Below, piece by piece: positions 41,008 through 48,691 of a DNA stretch of 64,000 bases. Every line of letters begins with the position of its first letter. Position 1 is the stretch's first letter. Origin of the DNA: Micromonospora sp. MP36 (GTDB lineage: Bacteria > Actinomycetota > Actinomycetes > Mycobacteriales > Micromonosporaceae); NCBI RefSeq assembly GCF_008119785.1, contig NZ_VSFA01000018.1:34410-98409 (forward strand), in the 5' to 3' direction. The notes beneath the pieces are model-generated. The model saw only the letters and a list, made by a program, of their open reading frames with translations, was not told where the DNA came from and did not search any database. The position numbers and the translations under genes were made by a program.

Positions 41008-42993
41008 ATGCGAACAGTTGCCACCACCACCCTTGGTCTCGCCCTCGCGATGACCGTCACCCTCCCGGCGTCCGCCGCAACACCGATCCACGAAGCGGCC
41101 GCAGCGCCGATGGCCGAGCCGATCCTCGCGGCGACGCCACCGCTCGGTTGGAACAGCTGGAACACCTTCGCCTGCAACATCAACGAGAAGCTGATCCGCG
41201 ACACCGCCGACGCGATGGTCTCGTCCGGGATGGCCGCGGCCGGCTACGAGTACGTCAACATCGACGACTGCTGGGCCGAGAAGGACCGCGACCCGGCGAC
41301 CGGAAAGTACGTCGCGCACCACGAACGGTTCCCCAGCGGCATCAAGGCACTGGCGGACTACGTCCACGCCAAGGGGCTCAAGCTCGGCATCTACACCAGC
41401 GCCGGGACCGAGACCTGCGCTCGCACCATGCCGGGCAGCCTCGGCCACGAGGAACTGGATGCCCAAACGTTCGCCGACTGGGGCGTCGACTACCTCAAGT
41501 ACGACAACTGCAACAACCAGGGCGTCCCCGCCCAACAGCGGTACCAGGCGATGGGTGACGCGCTGAAGAAGACCGGGCGGCCGATCGTCTACAGCATCTG
41601 CGAGTGGGGCGCCAACCAGCCGTGGCTGTGGGGTGACTCGGTCGGTGGCGACCTGTGGCGTACCACCGGCGACATCACCGACTCCTGGCCGAGCGTGATG
41701 TCGATCCTCGACCAGCAGGTCGGGCTCGAGGCGTACTCCGGGCCGGGCGCCTGGAACGACCCGGACATGCTCGAGGTGGGCAACGCTGGCCTGACCCAGG
41801 GCGAGAGCCGCGCGCACATGAGCCTGTGGGCGCTGCTGAACGCGCCGCTGATCGCGGGCAACGACATCCGCTCGATGCCGGCGTGGGCGCGCAACCAGCT
41901 GACCGATCCGGACGTGCTCGCGGTCGACCAGGACTGGAGCGGGCGCCAGGGCGCGAAGCTGCGGGACGACGGCGACACCGAGGTCTGGACCAAGAAGATG
42001 TCGGACGGTTCGGTCGCCGTCGTCCTGCTCAACCGGGCCTCGACGCCGGCCGTGATCGGCACCACCGCGGCCGAACTCGGGCTGCCGCCCGCCAACACCG
42101 GGTACGCGGTGCGGAACCTCTGGACCAACACCACGTCCGCCTCCGGTGGCGCCGTCCGCGCCCAGGTCCCCGGGCACGATGCGGTGATGCTGCGGGTCAG
42201 CGCCGGCGGCACGGGACTGCCGCCGATGGTCGTGGTCGAGGCCACGCCGGGGAAGCCGTATGTGGACGGCACGGAGGCGAACACCGTCACGGTGCAGGTC
42301 CACAACGACGGCACGACCGCCGTCACGAGGGCCCGGCTGCTGCTGACCGCGCCGGAAGGCTGGACCGCGACGGCGACCGGGCCGACGCAGCTCGGCTCGA
42401 TCGGTCCCGGCACGACCGGTACGGCTACCTGGTCGCTCACCGCGGACCGGCCCGACCTCGGTCCGGTGAACCTGACCGCGAGCGCCAGTTGGACCTGGCG
42501 AAACCAGGTGTACAGCGGCACGGCAGCCGGGCGGTTCACCGTGGCGACCGCACCCCCCGCTGACTCGTCGCACCTGTCCGACCTGACCTGGCTGTACGCC
42601 GAGAACGGCTGGGGCCCGGTCGAGAAGGACAGGAGCAACGGCGAGACGGCCGCCGGGGACGGTAAGCCGTTGACGATCGCGGGCACCGTCTACCCGAAGG
42701 GCCTCGGCACCCACGCGCCGAGCAGGATCGGATACTTCCTCGGGTCGCACTGCAGCCGGTTCACCGTCACCGTCGGGATCGACGACGAGGTTGGTGACCG
42801 GGGCCGGGTCGGCTTCGAGGTGTGGGGAGACGGTGTCAAGCTCGCCGGTGCGGAGGCCACCGGAGCGGGCGCCGGCGTGCCGCTGGACCTCGCGGTCAGC
42901 GGGGTGGACGTCATCGAACTTCGTACGGACACCGTCGACGGCCCCAACTACGACCATGCCGACTGGGCGGCCCCGGTGGTCACCTGCACCTGA
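41008..42993 (+). CDS. Secreted GH27 alpha-galactosidase with NEW3 and NPCBM domains
   Basis: 661 residues with a signal peptide (~1-23, LPASAATP). The GH27 barrel opens PPLGWNSWNTFACNINE; the nucleophile is Asp166 (DYLKYDNCNN) and the acid/base Asp253 (WNDPDMLEVGN). Glu199 in SICEWGANQPW matches the Glu that selects galactose over N-acetylgalactosamine in human GLA, so alpha-galactosidase is favoured. An antiparallel C-terminal domain follows, then NEW3 (~410-510) and NPCBM (~525-661, NGWGPVEKDRSNGE), a galactose-binding-type module. ATG 41008 follows CACAGGAG and gives the signal peptide; ATG 40969 is an alternative. Convergent with the GH109 gene. Confidence 0.9.
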   Translation: MRTVATTTLGLALAMTVTLPASAATPIHEAAAAPMAEPILAATPPLGWNSWNTFACNINEKLIRDTADAMVSSGMAAAGYEYVNIDDCWAEKDRDPATGKYVAHHERFPSGIKALADYVHAKGLKLGIYTSAGTETCARTMPGSLGHEELDAQTFADWGVDYLKYDNCNNQGVPAQQRYQAMGDALKKTGRPIVYSICEWGANQPWLWGDSVGGDLWRTTGDITDSWPSVMSILDQQVGLEAYSGPGAWNDPDMLEVGNAGLTQGESRAHMSLWALLNAPLIAGNDIRSMPAWARNQLTDPDVLAVDQDWSGRQGAKLRDDGDTEVWTKKMSDGSVAVVLLNRASTPAVIGTTAAELGLPPANTGYAVRNLWTNTTSASGGAVRAQVPGHDAVMLRVSAGGTGLPPMVVVEATPGKPYVDGTEANTVTVQVHNDGTTAVTRARLLLTAPEGWTATATGPTQLGSIGPGTTGTATWSLTADRPDLGPVNLTASASWTWRNQVYSGTAAGRFTVATAPPADSSHLSDLTWLYAENGWGPVEKDRSNGETAAGDGKPLTIAGTVYPKGLGTHAPSRIGYFLGSHCSRFTVTVGIDDEVGDRGRVGFEVWGDGVKLAGAEATGAGAGVPLDLAVSGVDVIELRTDTVDGPNYDHADWAAPVVTCT

Positions 42994-43013
42994 ACCGTTC
43001 CGCGTTGATCGGT

Positions 43014-43052
43014 CCGACGGCAGGCTCCGCACCTTGCGGAGCCTGCCGTCGG
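43014..43052. terminator. Bidirectional terminator between GH27 and GH109
   Basis: Seventeen-bp perfect arms (43014-43030 and 43036-43052; core GACGGCAGGCTCC) with a 5-base loop separate the two convergent genes. Confidence 0.85.
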
Positions 43053-43090
43053 CACCTGCTGCTCGGATCACTTCACCGGAGCGGGTCGCC

Positions 43091-44542
43091 TCAGCTCTTC
43101 TCCAGCACCGGGTCCTTGGGCTTCGGCCGGTCGAACGTAGGTCGCGCCTCCTGCCAGTGGCCGCGGGTGAAGTCGGGCACCTTGACCGGGTGCATCCGGC
43201 CGGTCTTCAACGACTCGTGGCTGAGCGGGATCACCGAGCACCATGCCGCCGAGTCGTAGACGTCGATGTCGGGCGTCATGCCGAGCCGCATCGTCTGGAC
43301 GAGCCGCCAGATGGAGATGAAGTCGCCGCCGCCGTGGCCGCCGTACTGGCCGGCCAGGCTCTCCAGCGTCGGCCACAACCAGTGGTCGTGCTGCCGCAGG
43401 AGCGTGTTGTACTCGTTGCCGGTCCGCCAGCTGTGGTTGGTGTGCCCGAGCGACTCGAGGTAGACCCGGCCGTTGTCGAGCTCGATCGTCCCTCGGGTGC
43501 CGGTGAGCGTGGTTTCCCGGCTGTACGGGTGCGGGGAGTTCACGTCGTGCTCGACCCGGATGAACCGGCCGCTGGTCGTGGTGACGAAGCAGGTGTGCCG
43601 GTCGCCGGAGATGTAGGGCTCGTCATCCCACGACGAGTGGTCGGGGCCGACCCGCGGGTCCTCGGCGCGGAAGAGGGCCAGCGCCTTGGGCAGGGACGCC
43701 ACGGAGATCAGCTCCTCGAAGCGGTCCCCACGGTTGATGCCCAGGGTGGCCGACACCGGCCCGAGGCCGTGGGTGGGGTAGTGCGAGGCGTTCATCCGGG
43801 TCTGCCAGCGGCGCCGCCAGTGCTCGGGGTAGTAGGCGCCGCCGAACGTGTACGGCCAGCGCAGGTCGTGGACGTATCCGCCGGAGGCGTGCTGCAGGTC
43901 GCCGAAGAGCCCCTGCCGGGCCATGTTGAACATCGCCATCTCGGGGCGGAAGTAGTTGACGTTCTCCAGCAGCAGGCAGTGCTTCCTGGTCCGCTCCGAG
44001 GTGCGGACCAGGTCCCAGATCTGGTCGAGGTACGGCGCGATCGGCAACTCGACGGCGACGTGCTTGCCGTGTTCCATGGCGGCCTTGGCCATGGGGTAGT
44101 GCCACTCCCACGGGGTGGCGATGTAGATGAGGTCGATGTCGTCGCGCTGGACCAGGTTGAGGTAGTCCTCCTCCCCCGCCGAGTAGCCGGCCGGGGGCGT
44201 GTCCTGGAAGCCTTGCTGCACGATCCGATCGATGGTGCGATTGACGCGCTCGGGACGGATGTCGCAGACCGCGGTGACCGTGCCGACCGCGCCGAAGCGC
44301 CGGTCCTGGTCGCCGCCGCGGTTGCCGAGGCCGATGAGCCCGATCCGGACTCGATCGAAGCCTTCGAACGGCACGTTGGTCATGCTCTTCTCGTCGCTGC
44401 CGCGGCGAGGTTCGGTGCCGGTGGAGCCGTCGGCCGCTGCGGGGGTGCCCACGGCGCCGCTCAGGCCGGCGGCGGCACCCAGCACGACACCAGACCGGAG
44501 CAGGTCACGACGGGACGGATTGAAGTGAGCGGATGGGGCCAC
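43091..44542 (-). CDS. GH109-type NAD-dependent alpha-N-acetylgalactosaminidase candidate (Gfo/Idh fold, Tat-exported)
   Basis: 483 residues. The Tat signal has SRRDLLRSGVVLGAAAGLSG. The Rossmann motif is GLIGLGNRGGDQ, with PWEWHYPMAKAAMEHGKHVAVE where other family members carry EKP. GH109 landmarks are GGAYYPEHWRRRW, HGLGPVSATLGINRGDRFE, GGHGGGDF and the VPDFTRGHW end. Founder enzymes cleave terminal alpha-GalNAc by an NAD-assisted redox mechanism. Upstream, in divergent orientation, is an amino-sugar phosphate pathway, which supports that substrate. GTG 44542 follows GAGGAG; the longer open frame to 44917 precedes the Tat motif and is unlikely. Confidence 0.85.
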   Translation of the reverse strand: MAPSAHFNPSRRDLLRSGVVLGAAAGLSGAVGTPAAADGSTGTEPRRGSDEKSMTNVPFEGFDRVRIGLIGLGNRGGDQDRRFGAVGTVTAVCDIRPERVNRTIDRIVQQGFQDTPPAGYSAGEEDYLNLVQRDDIDLIYIATPWEWHYPMAKAAMEHGKHVAVELPIAPYLDQIWDLVRTSERTRKHCLLLENVNYFRPEMAMFNMARQGLFGDLQHASGGYVHDLRWPYTFGGAYYPEHWRRRWQTRMNASHYPTHGLGPVSATLGINRGDRFEELISVASLPKALALFRAEDPRVGPDHSSWDDEPYISGDRHTCFVTTTSGRFIRVEHDVNSPHPYSRETTLTGTRGTIELDNGRVYLESLGHTNHSWRTGNEYNTLLRQHDHWLWPTLESLAGQYGGHGGGDFISIWRLVQTMRLGMTPDIDVYDSAAWCSVIPLSHESLKTGRMHPVKVPDFTRGHWQEARPTFDRPKPKDPVLEKS

Positions 44543-44619
44543 GTGATCACTCCTCTGTGACGGAGACTGATCGAACCTGCCTACTTGCTCTCGATAGCGA
44601 GCAGTGTCGGTCAAAAGCT

Positions 44620-44643
44620 CATCGATGACAAGGCCCATCGATG
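44620..44643. promoter_or_regulatory. Paired CATCGATG sites in the GH109/agaS intergenic region
   Basis: Two copies of the palindrome CATCGATG (44620-44627, 44636-44643) stand 16 bases centre to centre. CTCG-ATAG-CGAG lies about 30 bases away (44589-44600). This looks like an operator for the DeoR regulator encoded downstream, inferred from position and spacing. Confidence 0.4.
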
Positions 44644-44777
44644 CGACGTCCGCTGATCGTGCGGGACGGCGAGGGACGGATTGCTCAAGAGGCGATCGCC
44701 GATTTACGCTCGGATCGCTGCCGAACTGCGCGGTTTCGCGCTCGGATGGTTCGTCGTGAGCAGCAGGTCGGAGTGTC

Positions 44778-45656
44778 ATGACGCACGTCGATGAGGAAAT
44801 CGCCAGCCAGCCCGACTGCTGGCAACGGGCCATCGCGCTCGCGGGCTCATTCGCCGAGCAGTTGCCGCGCCGCGGCGAGCGGGTCGCCGTCGTCGGCTGC
44901 GGCACGTCCTGGTTCATGGCGATGGCGTACGCCGGACTGCGCGAACGAGCCGGTCATGGCGAGACGGACGCGTTCGCGGCGTCGGAGTTCCCGAGGCAGC
45001 GCCGCTACGACCGGGTGGTGGTGATCAGCCGTTCCGGCACGACCAGCGAGGTGCTGAACGTCCTGCGCGGCCTCGCCGGCGACACCCGCAGCACCGGCAT
45101 CATCGGCGACCCTCGGTCTCCGGCTGTGACCCTTGTGGACGACGCGGTCTGCCTACCGTTCGCCGACGAGAAGTCCGTGGTGCAGACCCGGTTCGCCACG
45201 ACCGCGCTGGCGGTGCTGCGCGCACATCTCGGCGAAGACCTGGACCAGGCGGTCCGCGACGCGACGGCGGCCCTGACGGCACCGCTGCCACTGGACCCCA
45301 CGGCGCTGGAACAGGTGACGTTCGTCGGCCGGGACTGGACGGTCGGCCTCGCCCACGAGGCGGGGCTCAAGTGCCGGGAGGCCGCCCGCTTTTGGGCGGA
45401 GGCGTACCCGGCCATGGACTACCGGCACGGCCCGATCGCCATCGCCGCCCCTGGCCGGGCGGTGTGGGCATTCGGGGACGTGCCGGCAGGGCTGCCGGAG
45501 CAGGTGGTGGACACGGGCGCCACGTTCGTCCACTCGGTACGCGACCCGATGGCCGATCTGATTCTCGCGCAGCGGCTGGCCGTCGCGCTGGCCCTGCACA
45601 GAGGGCTCGACCCGGACGCGCCGCGCCACCTGACCCGATCGGTGGTCCTGTCGTGA
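44778..45656 (+). CDS. agaS: SIS-domain protein, probable galactosamine-6-phosphate deaminase/isomerase (AgaS type)
   Basis: 292 residues with two SIS folds: first VAVVGCGTSWFMAMAYAGLRER (~30-50) and VVVISRSGTTSEVLNVL (~78-94), second GLKCREAARFWAEAYPAMDYRHGP (~195-218). The last motif, E-x-Y-x-x-M-x-Y-R-H-G-P, is shared with AgaS and GlmS isomerase domains. The step would be galactosamine-6-P to tagatose-6-P plus ammonia. Kinase and aldolase genes follow at once, as in aga clusters. Glucosamine-6-P deamination is the alternative. It starts behind GGAG at 44769. Confidence 0.8.
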   Translation: MTHVDEEIASQPDCWQRAIALAGSFAEQLPRRGERVAVVGCGTSWFMAMAYAGLRERAGHGETDAFAASEFPRQRRYDRVVVISRSGTTSEVLNVLRGLAGDTRSTGIIGDPRSPAVTLVDDAVCLPFADEKSVVQTRFATTALAVLRAHLGEDLDQAVRDATAALTAPLPLDPTALEQVTFVGRDWTVGLAHEAGLKCREAARFWAEAYPAMDYRHGPIAIAAPGRAVWAFGDVPAGLPEQVVDTGATFVHSVRDPMADLILAQRLAVALALHRGLDPDAPRHLTRSVVLS

Positions 45657-45699
45657 CCCGCGACCAGACCGACGGTCCGGTGATCGACAGGCGGCCCGG

Positions 45700-46614
45700 A
45701 TGATCCTCACCGTCACGCTGAACGCCGCGCTCGACGTGACGTACCGCGTCTCCGCCCTTGTTCTGGGCGGCACCCACCGAGTCGCCGAGGTGGCCGAGCG
45801 GGCGGGCGGCAAGGGTGTCAACGTCGCCCGCGTACTGCGCACCCTGGACGCCCCGGTCGTCGCCACCGGGCTGGCCGGCGGTGCCTGTGGCACCCGGATC
45901 CGGTCCCTGTTGACCGCCGAGGGGGTACGGGAGTCGTTCGTGCCGATCGCGGCCGAGTCCCGCCGCACGCTGGTCGTGGCCGAGCCGGACGCGGCGACCG
46001 GGTTGTGGGAACCCGGGCCGATGGTCACCCCGGACGAGTGGGCGGCCTTCCTCGGCCGGTTCGCCGACCTGGTCGGCGGCGCGGAGGTGGTGGTGCTCTC
46101 CGGCTCCCTCCCACCCGGGGTTCCGCTCGACGCGTACGGCACGCTGATCGGGGCGGCCCGCGACGCCAACGCCCGGACGGTGCTGGACAGCAGCGGTGAG
46201 CCGTTGCGCCACGGCCTGAACGCGTGCCCGGATCTCATCAAGCCGAACGCCGAGGAACTCGCCGGCCTCGTCGGGCACGCGCTCGGCGGACCGGCTGCGG
46301 CCGCCGACGCGGTACGCGCACTCGAGGCGCGTGCCGTGGTGGCCTCGTTCGGCCCGGAGGGGCTGCTCGCCCGGACCGAACAGGGCAGCTGGCACGCGTT
46401 CCTGCCGTATCCCGTCGCCGGCAACCCGACCGGAGCGGGGGATGCCTGCGTCGCCGCGCTGGCCCACGGCATGCTCCACCGTCAGCCCTGGCCGGAACAG
46501 CTCGCCGAAGCGGTGGCGCTGTCCGCGGCGGCGGTCCGGGCACCGGTGGCGGGAAGTGTGGACCTGTCCGACTACCGGCGGCTGCGCCGGGCTGTGACCC
46601 TCAAGGAGCTGTGA
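45700..46614 (+). CDS. PfkB-family kinase, probable tagatose-6-phosphate kinase (1-phosphofructokinase-like)
   Basis: 304 residues with ribokinase-fold signatures: opening ILTVTLNAALDVTYRV, GGKGVNVARVLRTLDAPVV (~35-55), VLSGSLPPGVP (~130) and the catalytic GNPTGAGDACVAALAHG (~240). This is the FruK/LacC branch that phosphorylates a ketohexose phosphate. With an AgaS-type gene before it and a class II aldolase after it (TGATG overlap), tagatose-6-P is the likely substrate. Confidence 0.85.
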   Translation: MILTVTLNAALDVTYRVSALVLGGTHRVAEVAERAGGKGVNVARVLRTLDAPVVATGLAGGACGTRIRSLLTAEGVRESFVPIAAESRRTLVVAEPDAATGLWEPGPMVTPDEWAAFLGRFADLVGGAEVVVLSGSLPPGVPLDAYGTLIGAARDANARTVLDSSGEPLRHGLNACPDLIKPNAEELAGLVGHALGGPAAAADAVRALEARAVVASFGPEGLLARTEQGSWHAFLPYPVAGNPTGAGDACVAALAHGMLHRQPWPEQLAEAVALSAAAVRAPVAGSVDLSDYRRLRRAVTLKEL

Positions 46615-47504
46615 TGCCGCTGGTACCGACCGAACAGGTCGTCGCCGCCGGGCCGGTCTGCGCGTTCAACGCGATCAGCCTGGAGCACGCCGAGGCGATC
46701 GTCGCCGGTGCGGAGGCCGCGGGGCGACCGGTGATCCTGCAGATCAGCGAGAACGCCGTGCGGTTCCACGACTCTCGGCTCGCCCCGATCGCCGCGGCGA
46801 CCCGAGCCGTCGCGGCGATGGCGGCTGTCGACGTCGCGCTGCACCTCGACCACGTCGTCTCCCCCGACCTGTGGCGCCAGGCCCCGGAGCACGGGTTCGG
46901 CTCGATCATGGTCGACGCGTCGAGGTTGGCGTATCAGGAAAATGTCGCGACGACCCGGGCGGTTGCCGAGTTCGCCCACGCCCGGGGGCTGTGGGTCGAG
47001 GCCGAGTTGGGCACGATCGGCGGGAAGGACGGCGAGCCACCGGTGGACCCGCACGCCCCGGGTTCCCGTACCGATCCCGCCGAGGCGGCGTCGTACGTCG
47101 CGCAGACCGGGGTGGACGCCCTCGCCGTCGCCGTCGGTTCCACGCACGCCATGACCACCCGCAGCGCCGTACTGGACCACTCCCTGATCGGGCGGCTGCG
47201 TGCCGCGGTCGCGGTGCCGCTGGTGCTGCACGGCTCGTCCGGGGTTCCCGACGCGGAGCTGCGTCGGGCCGTCCTCGGCGGAATCATCAAGGTGAACATC
47301 GGTACGGCGCTGAACGTGGCGTTCACCGACACCGTGCGCGACACCCTGGCCGCGCGCCCCGAGCTCGTCGATCCGCGCCGGTATCTCGCGTCAGCCCGAG
47401 GAGCGATGGCCGAGACGGTGACCCGGTTCTGCCGACTCGTGTCCGGCGACGCCACGCCGCAGCCGACGGTGGCCGGACGAGCGCTGGCCGTGACCGAATC
47501 ATGA
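46614..47504 (+). CDS. Class II ketose-bisphosphate aldolase, probable tagatose-1,6-bisphosphate aldolase (KbaY/GatY-like)
   Basis: 296 residues. Zinc ligands lie in LHLDHVVSPD (His, ~81), VGSTHAMTT (His, ~177) and PLVLHGSSGVPD (His, ~205); the start CAFNAISLEHAEAIVAGAE is the family opening. It would split tagatose-1,6-bisphosphate into two triose phosphates. FBP aldolase activity cannot be excluded. Its stop overlaps the start of the 40-codon frame (ATGA). Confidence 0.85.
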   Translation: MPLVPTEQVVAAGPVCAFNAISLEHAEAIVAGAEAAGRPVILQISENAVRFHDSRLAPIAAATRAVAAMAAVDVALHLDHVVSPDLWRQAPEHGFGSIMVDASRLAYQENVATTRAVAEFAHARGLWVEAELGTIGGKDGEPPVDPHAPGSRTDPAEAASYVAQTGVDALAVAVGSTHAMTTRSAVLDHSLIGRLRAAVAVPLVLHGSSGVPDAELRRAVLGGIIKVNIGTALNVAFTDTVRDTLAARPELVDPRRYLASARGAMAETVTRFCRLVSGDATPQPTVAGRALAVTES

Positions 47505-47623
47505 GCACTGCGTGGCATTACGTGTTCGCCGCCTCGATCGTTAGCATCGTTCCCGTGGTCATCCTCTTCGCGCTGGTAGAGAAGCGCCTGGCTGCGGGTC
47601 TGACGGCGGGAGCCGTGAAATGA
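47501..47623 (+). CDS. 40-residue membrane peptide, C-terminal relic of a MalG-type ABC permease
   Basis: The frame encodes MSTAWHYVFAASIVSIVPVV and then ILFALVEKRLAAGLTAGAVK: one transmembrane segment and the GLTxGAVK ending characteristic of MalG-type carbohydrate permeases. About 240 residues of a normal permease are missing. Its ATG overlaps the aldolase stop and its stop overlaps the DeoR start (ATGA at both ends), so it sits exactly in a translationally coupled chain. It is either a decayed permease whose tail was kept for coupling, or a functional micropeptide. Confidence 0.7.
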   Translation: MSTAWHYVFAASIVSIVPVVILFALVEKRLAAGLTAGAVK

Positions 47624-48453
47624 CCTCGACCGACGCCACGACCGGGGCCGCCGCAGGGAGCGGAATGGCCGATCGCGCTCGCCGGCTGCAGGCTCTGCTG
47701 GCGATCCTCGCCGAGCGCGGCGGGCGGCTGTCCGTCCTCGAGGCCGCCACCGCCCTGCAGGTTTCCGAAGCGACCGTCCGCCGTGATTTCACCGCCCTGG
47801 CCGAACAGCATCTGGTGACCCGCACCCATGGCGGCATCGTGGCCAGCTCGGTCGCCTACGACCTGCCGGTCCGCTACCGCCACCGCGGCGACCACAGCAC
47901 CAAGGAACGCATCGCCGCCACCGCCGCCGGGCTCATCGAACCGGGCAGCGTGGTCGGGCTGAACGGCGGCACCACCACCTCGGCCACCGCCCGGCACATC
48001 GCCGCGCGGCCCGACCTGACGCAGGCCACCCACCGGCCGGCGCTGACCGTCGTGACGAACGCGCTGAACATCGCCACCGAGATGGTGCTGCGGCCGTCCC
48101 TGCGCACCGTCATCCTCGGCGGGGTCGCCCTGCCCCAGTCGTACGAGCTGACCGGCCCGCTGACCAGCATGGTCATGCAGTCCCTGTGGCTGGACACCCT
48201 CATCCTCGGCGTCGACGGATTCTCCGTCGAGGGCACGTCGTGCCACGACGAGAGTGAGGCGGGCATCGACGCTCTGATGGTCAGCCGCGCCCGCCACGTG
48301 GTCGTCGTGGCCGGCTCCGAGAAGCTCGGCCGCCACTCCTTCGCCAAGATCTGTACCGCGTCTGCCGTCCACACCCTGGTCACCGATGACGCCGCCGACG
48401 AGAAAGTCGTGGCTGATCTGCGGGCAGCCGGCGTAACCGTGCTCCTCGCCTGA
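47620..48453 (+). CDS. DeoR/GlpR family regulator of the amino-sugar genes
   Basis: 277 residues. An N-terminal HTH (~25-80) has LAERGGRLSVLEAATALQVSEATVRRDFTALAEQHLVTRTHGG. The C-terminal sugar-phosphate-sensing domain has GLNGGTTTSATARHI, LTVVTNALNIATEM and LDTLILGVDGFSVEGTSCHDE. A sugar phosphate such as tagatose-6-P or galactosamine-6-P would be the effector. ATG 47620 forms ATGA with the preceding frame; ATG 47665 with GGGAGCGG before it is possible. Confidence 0.88.
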   Translation: MTSTDATTGAAAGSGMADRARRLQALLAILAERGGRLSVLEAATALQVSEATVRRDFTALAEQHLVTRTHGGIVASSVAYDLPVRYRHRGDHSTKERIAATAAGLIEPGSVVGLNGGTTTSATARHIAARPDLTQATHRPALTVVTNALNIATEMVLRPSLRTVILGGVALPQSYELTGPLTSMVMQSLWLDTLILGVDGFSVEGTSCHDESEAGIDALMVSRARHVVVVAGSEKLGRHSFAKICTASAVHTLVTDDAADEKVVADLRAAGVTVLLA

Positions 48454-48691
48454 CAGCCGACCGACCAGCACCGACACGCCCGCCGGGTCCACCCGGGGCG
48501 TCAAACCCCAGGTCAGCCAGCCACGCCGCAGCGACGCCGCGGCGCGACGACCCCTGCCACAGAGCCGGGCCGTACCCAGCGCCCGGCCTCGGACCGACCA
48601 GGGCGAAGCGGCGCAGACACCCTCGTGACAGACGGCGCATCGTGGGATATGAATGTCATGCCTGACCATTCCTGATCGAGATGAGGGGCAA

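Noticed and set aside
44543..44917. Extended N-terminus of the GH109 gene up to 44917
   Set aside because: The extension runs through the agaS start and promoter region and would place the Tat signal internally; GTG 44542 has a good ribosome site.
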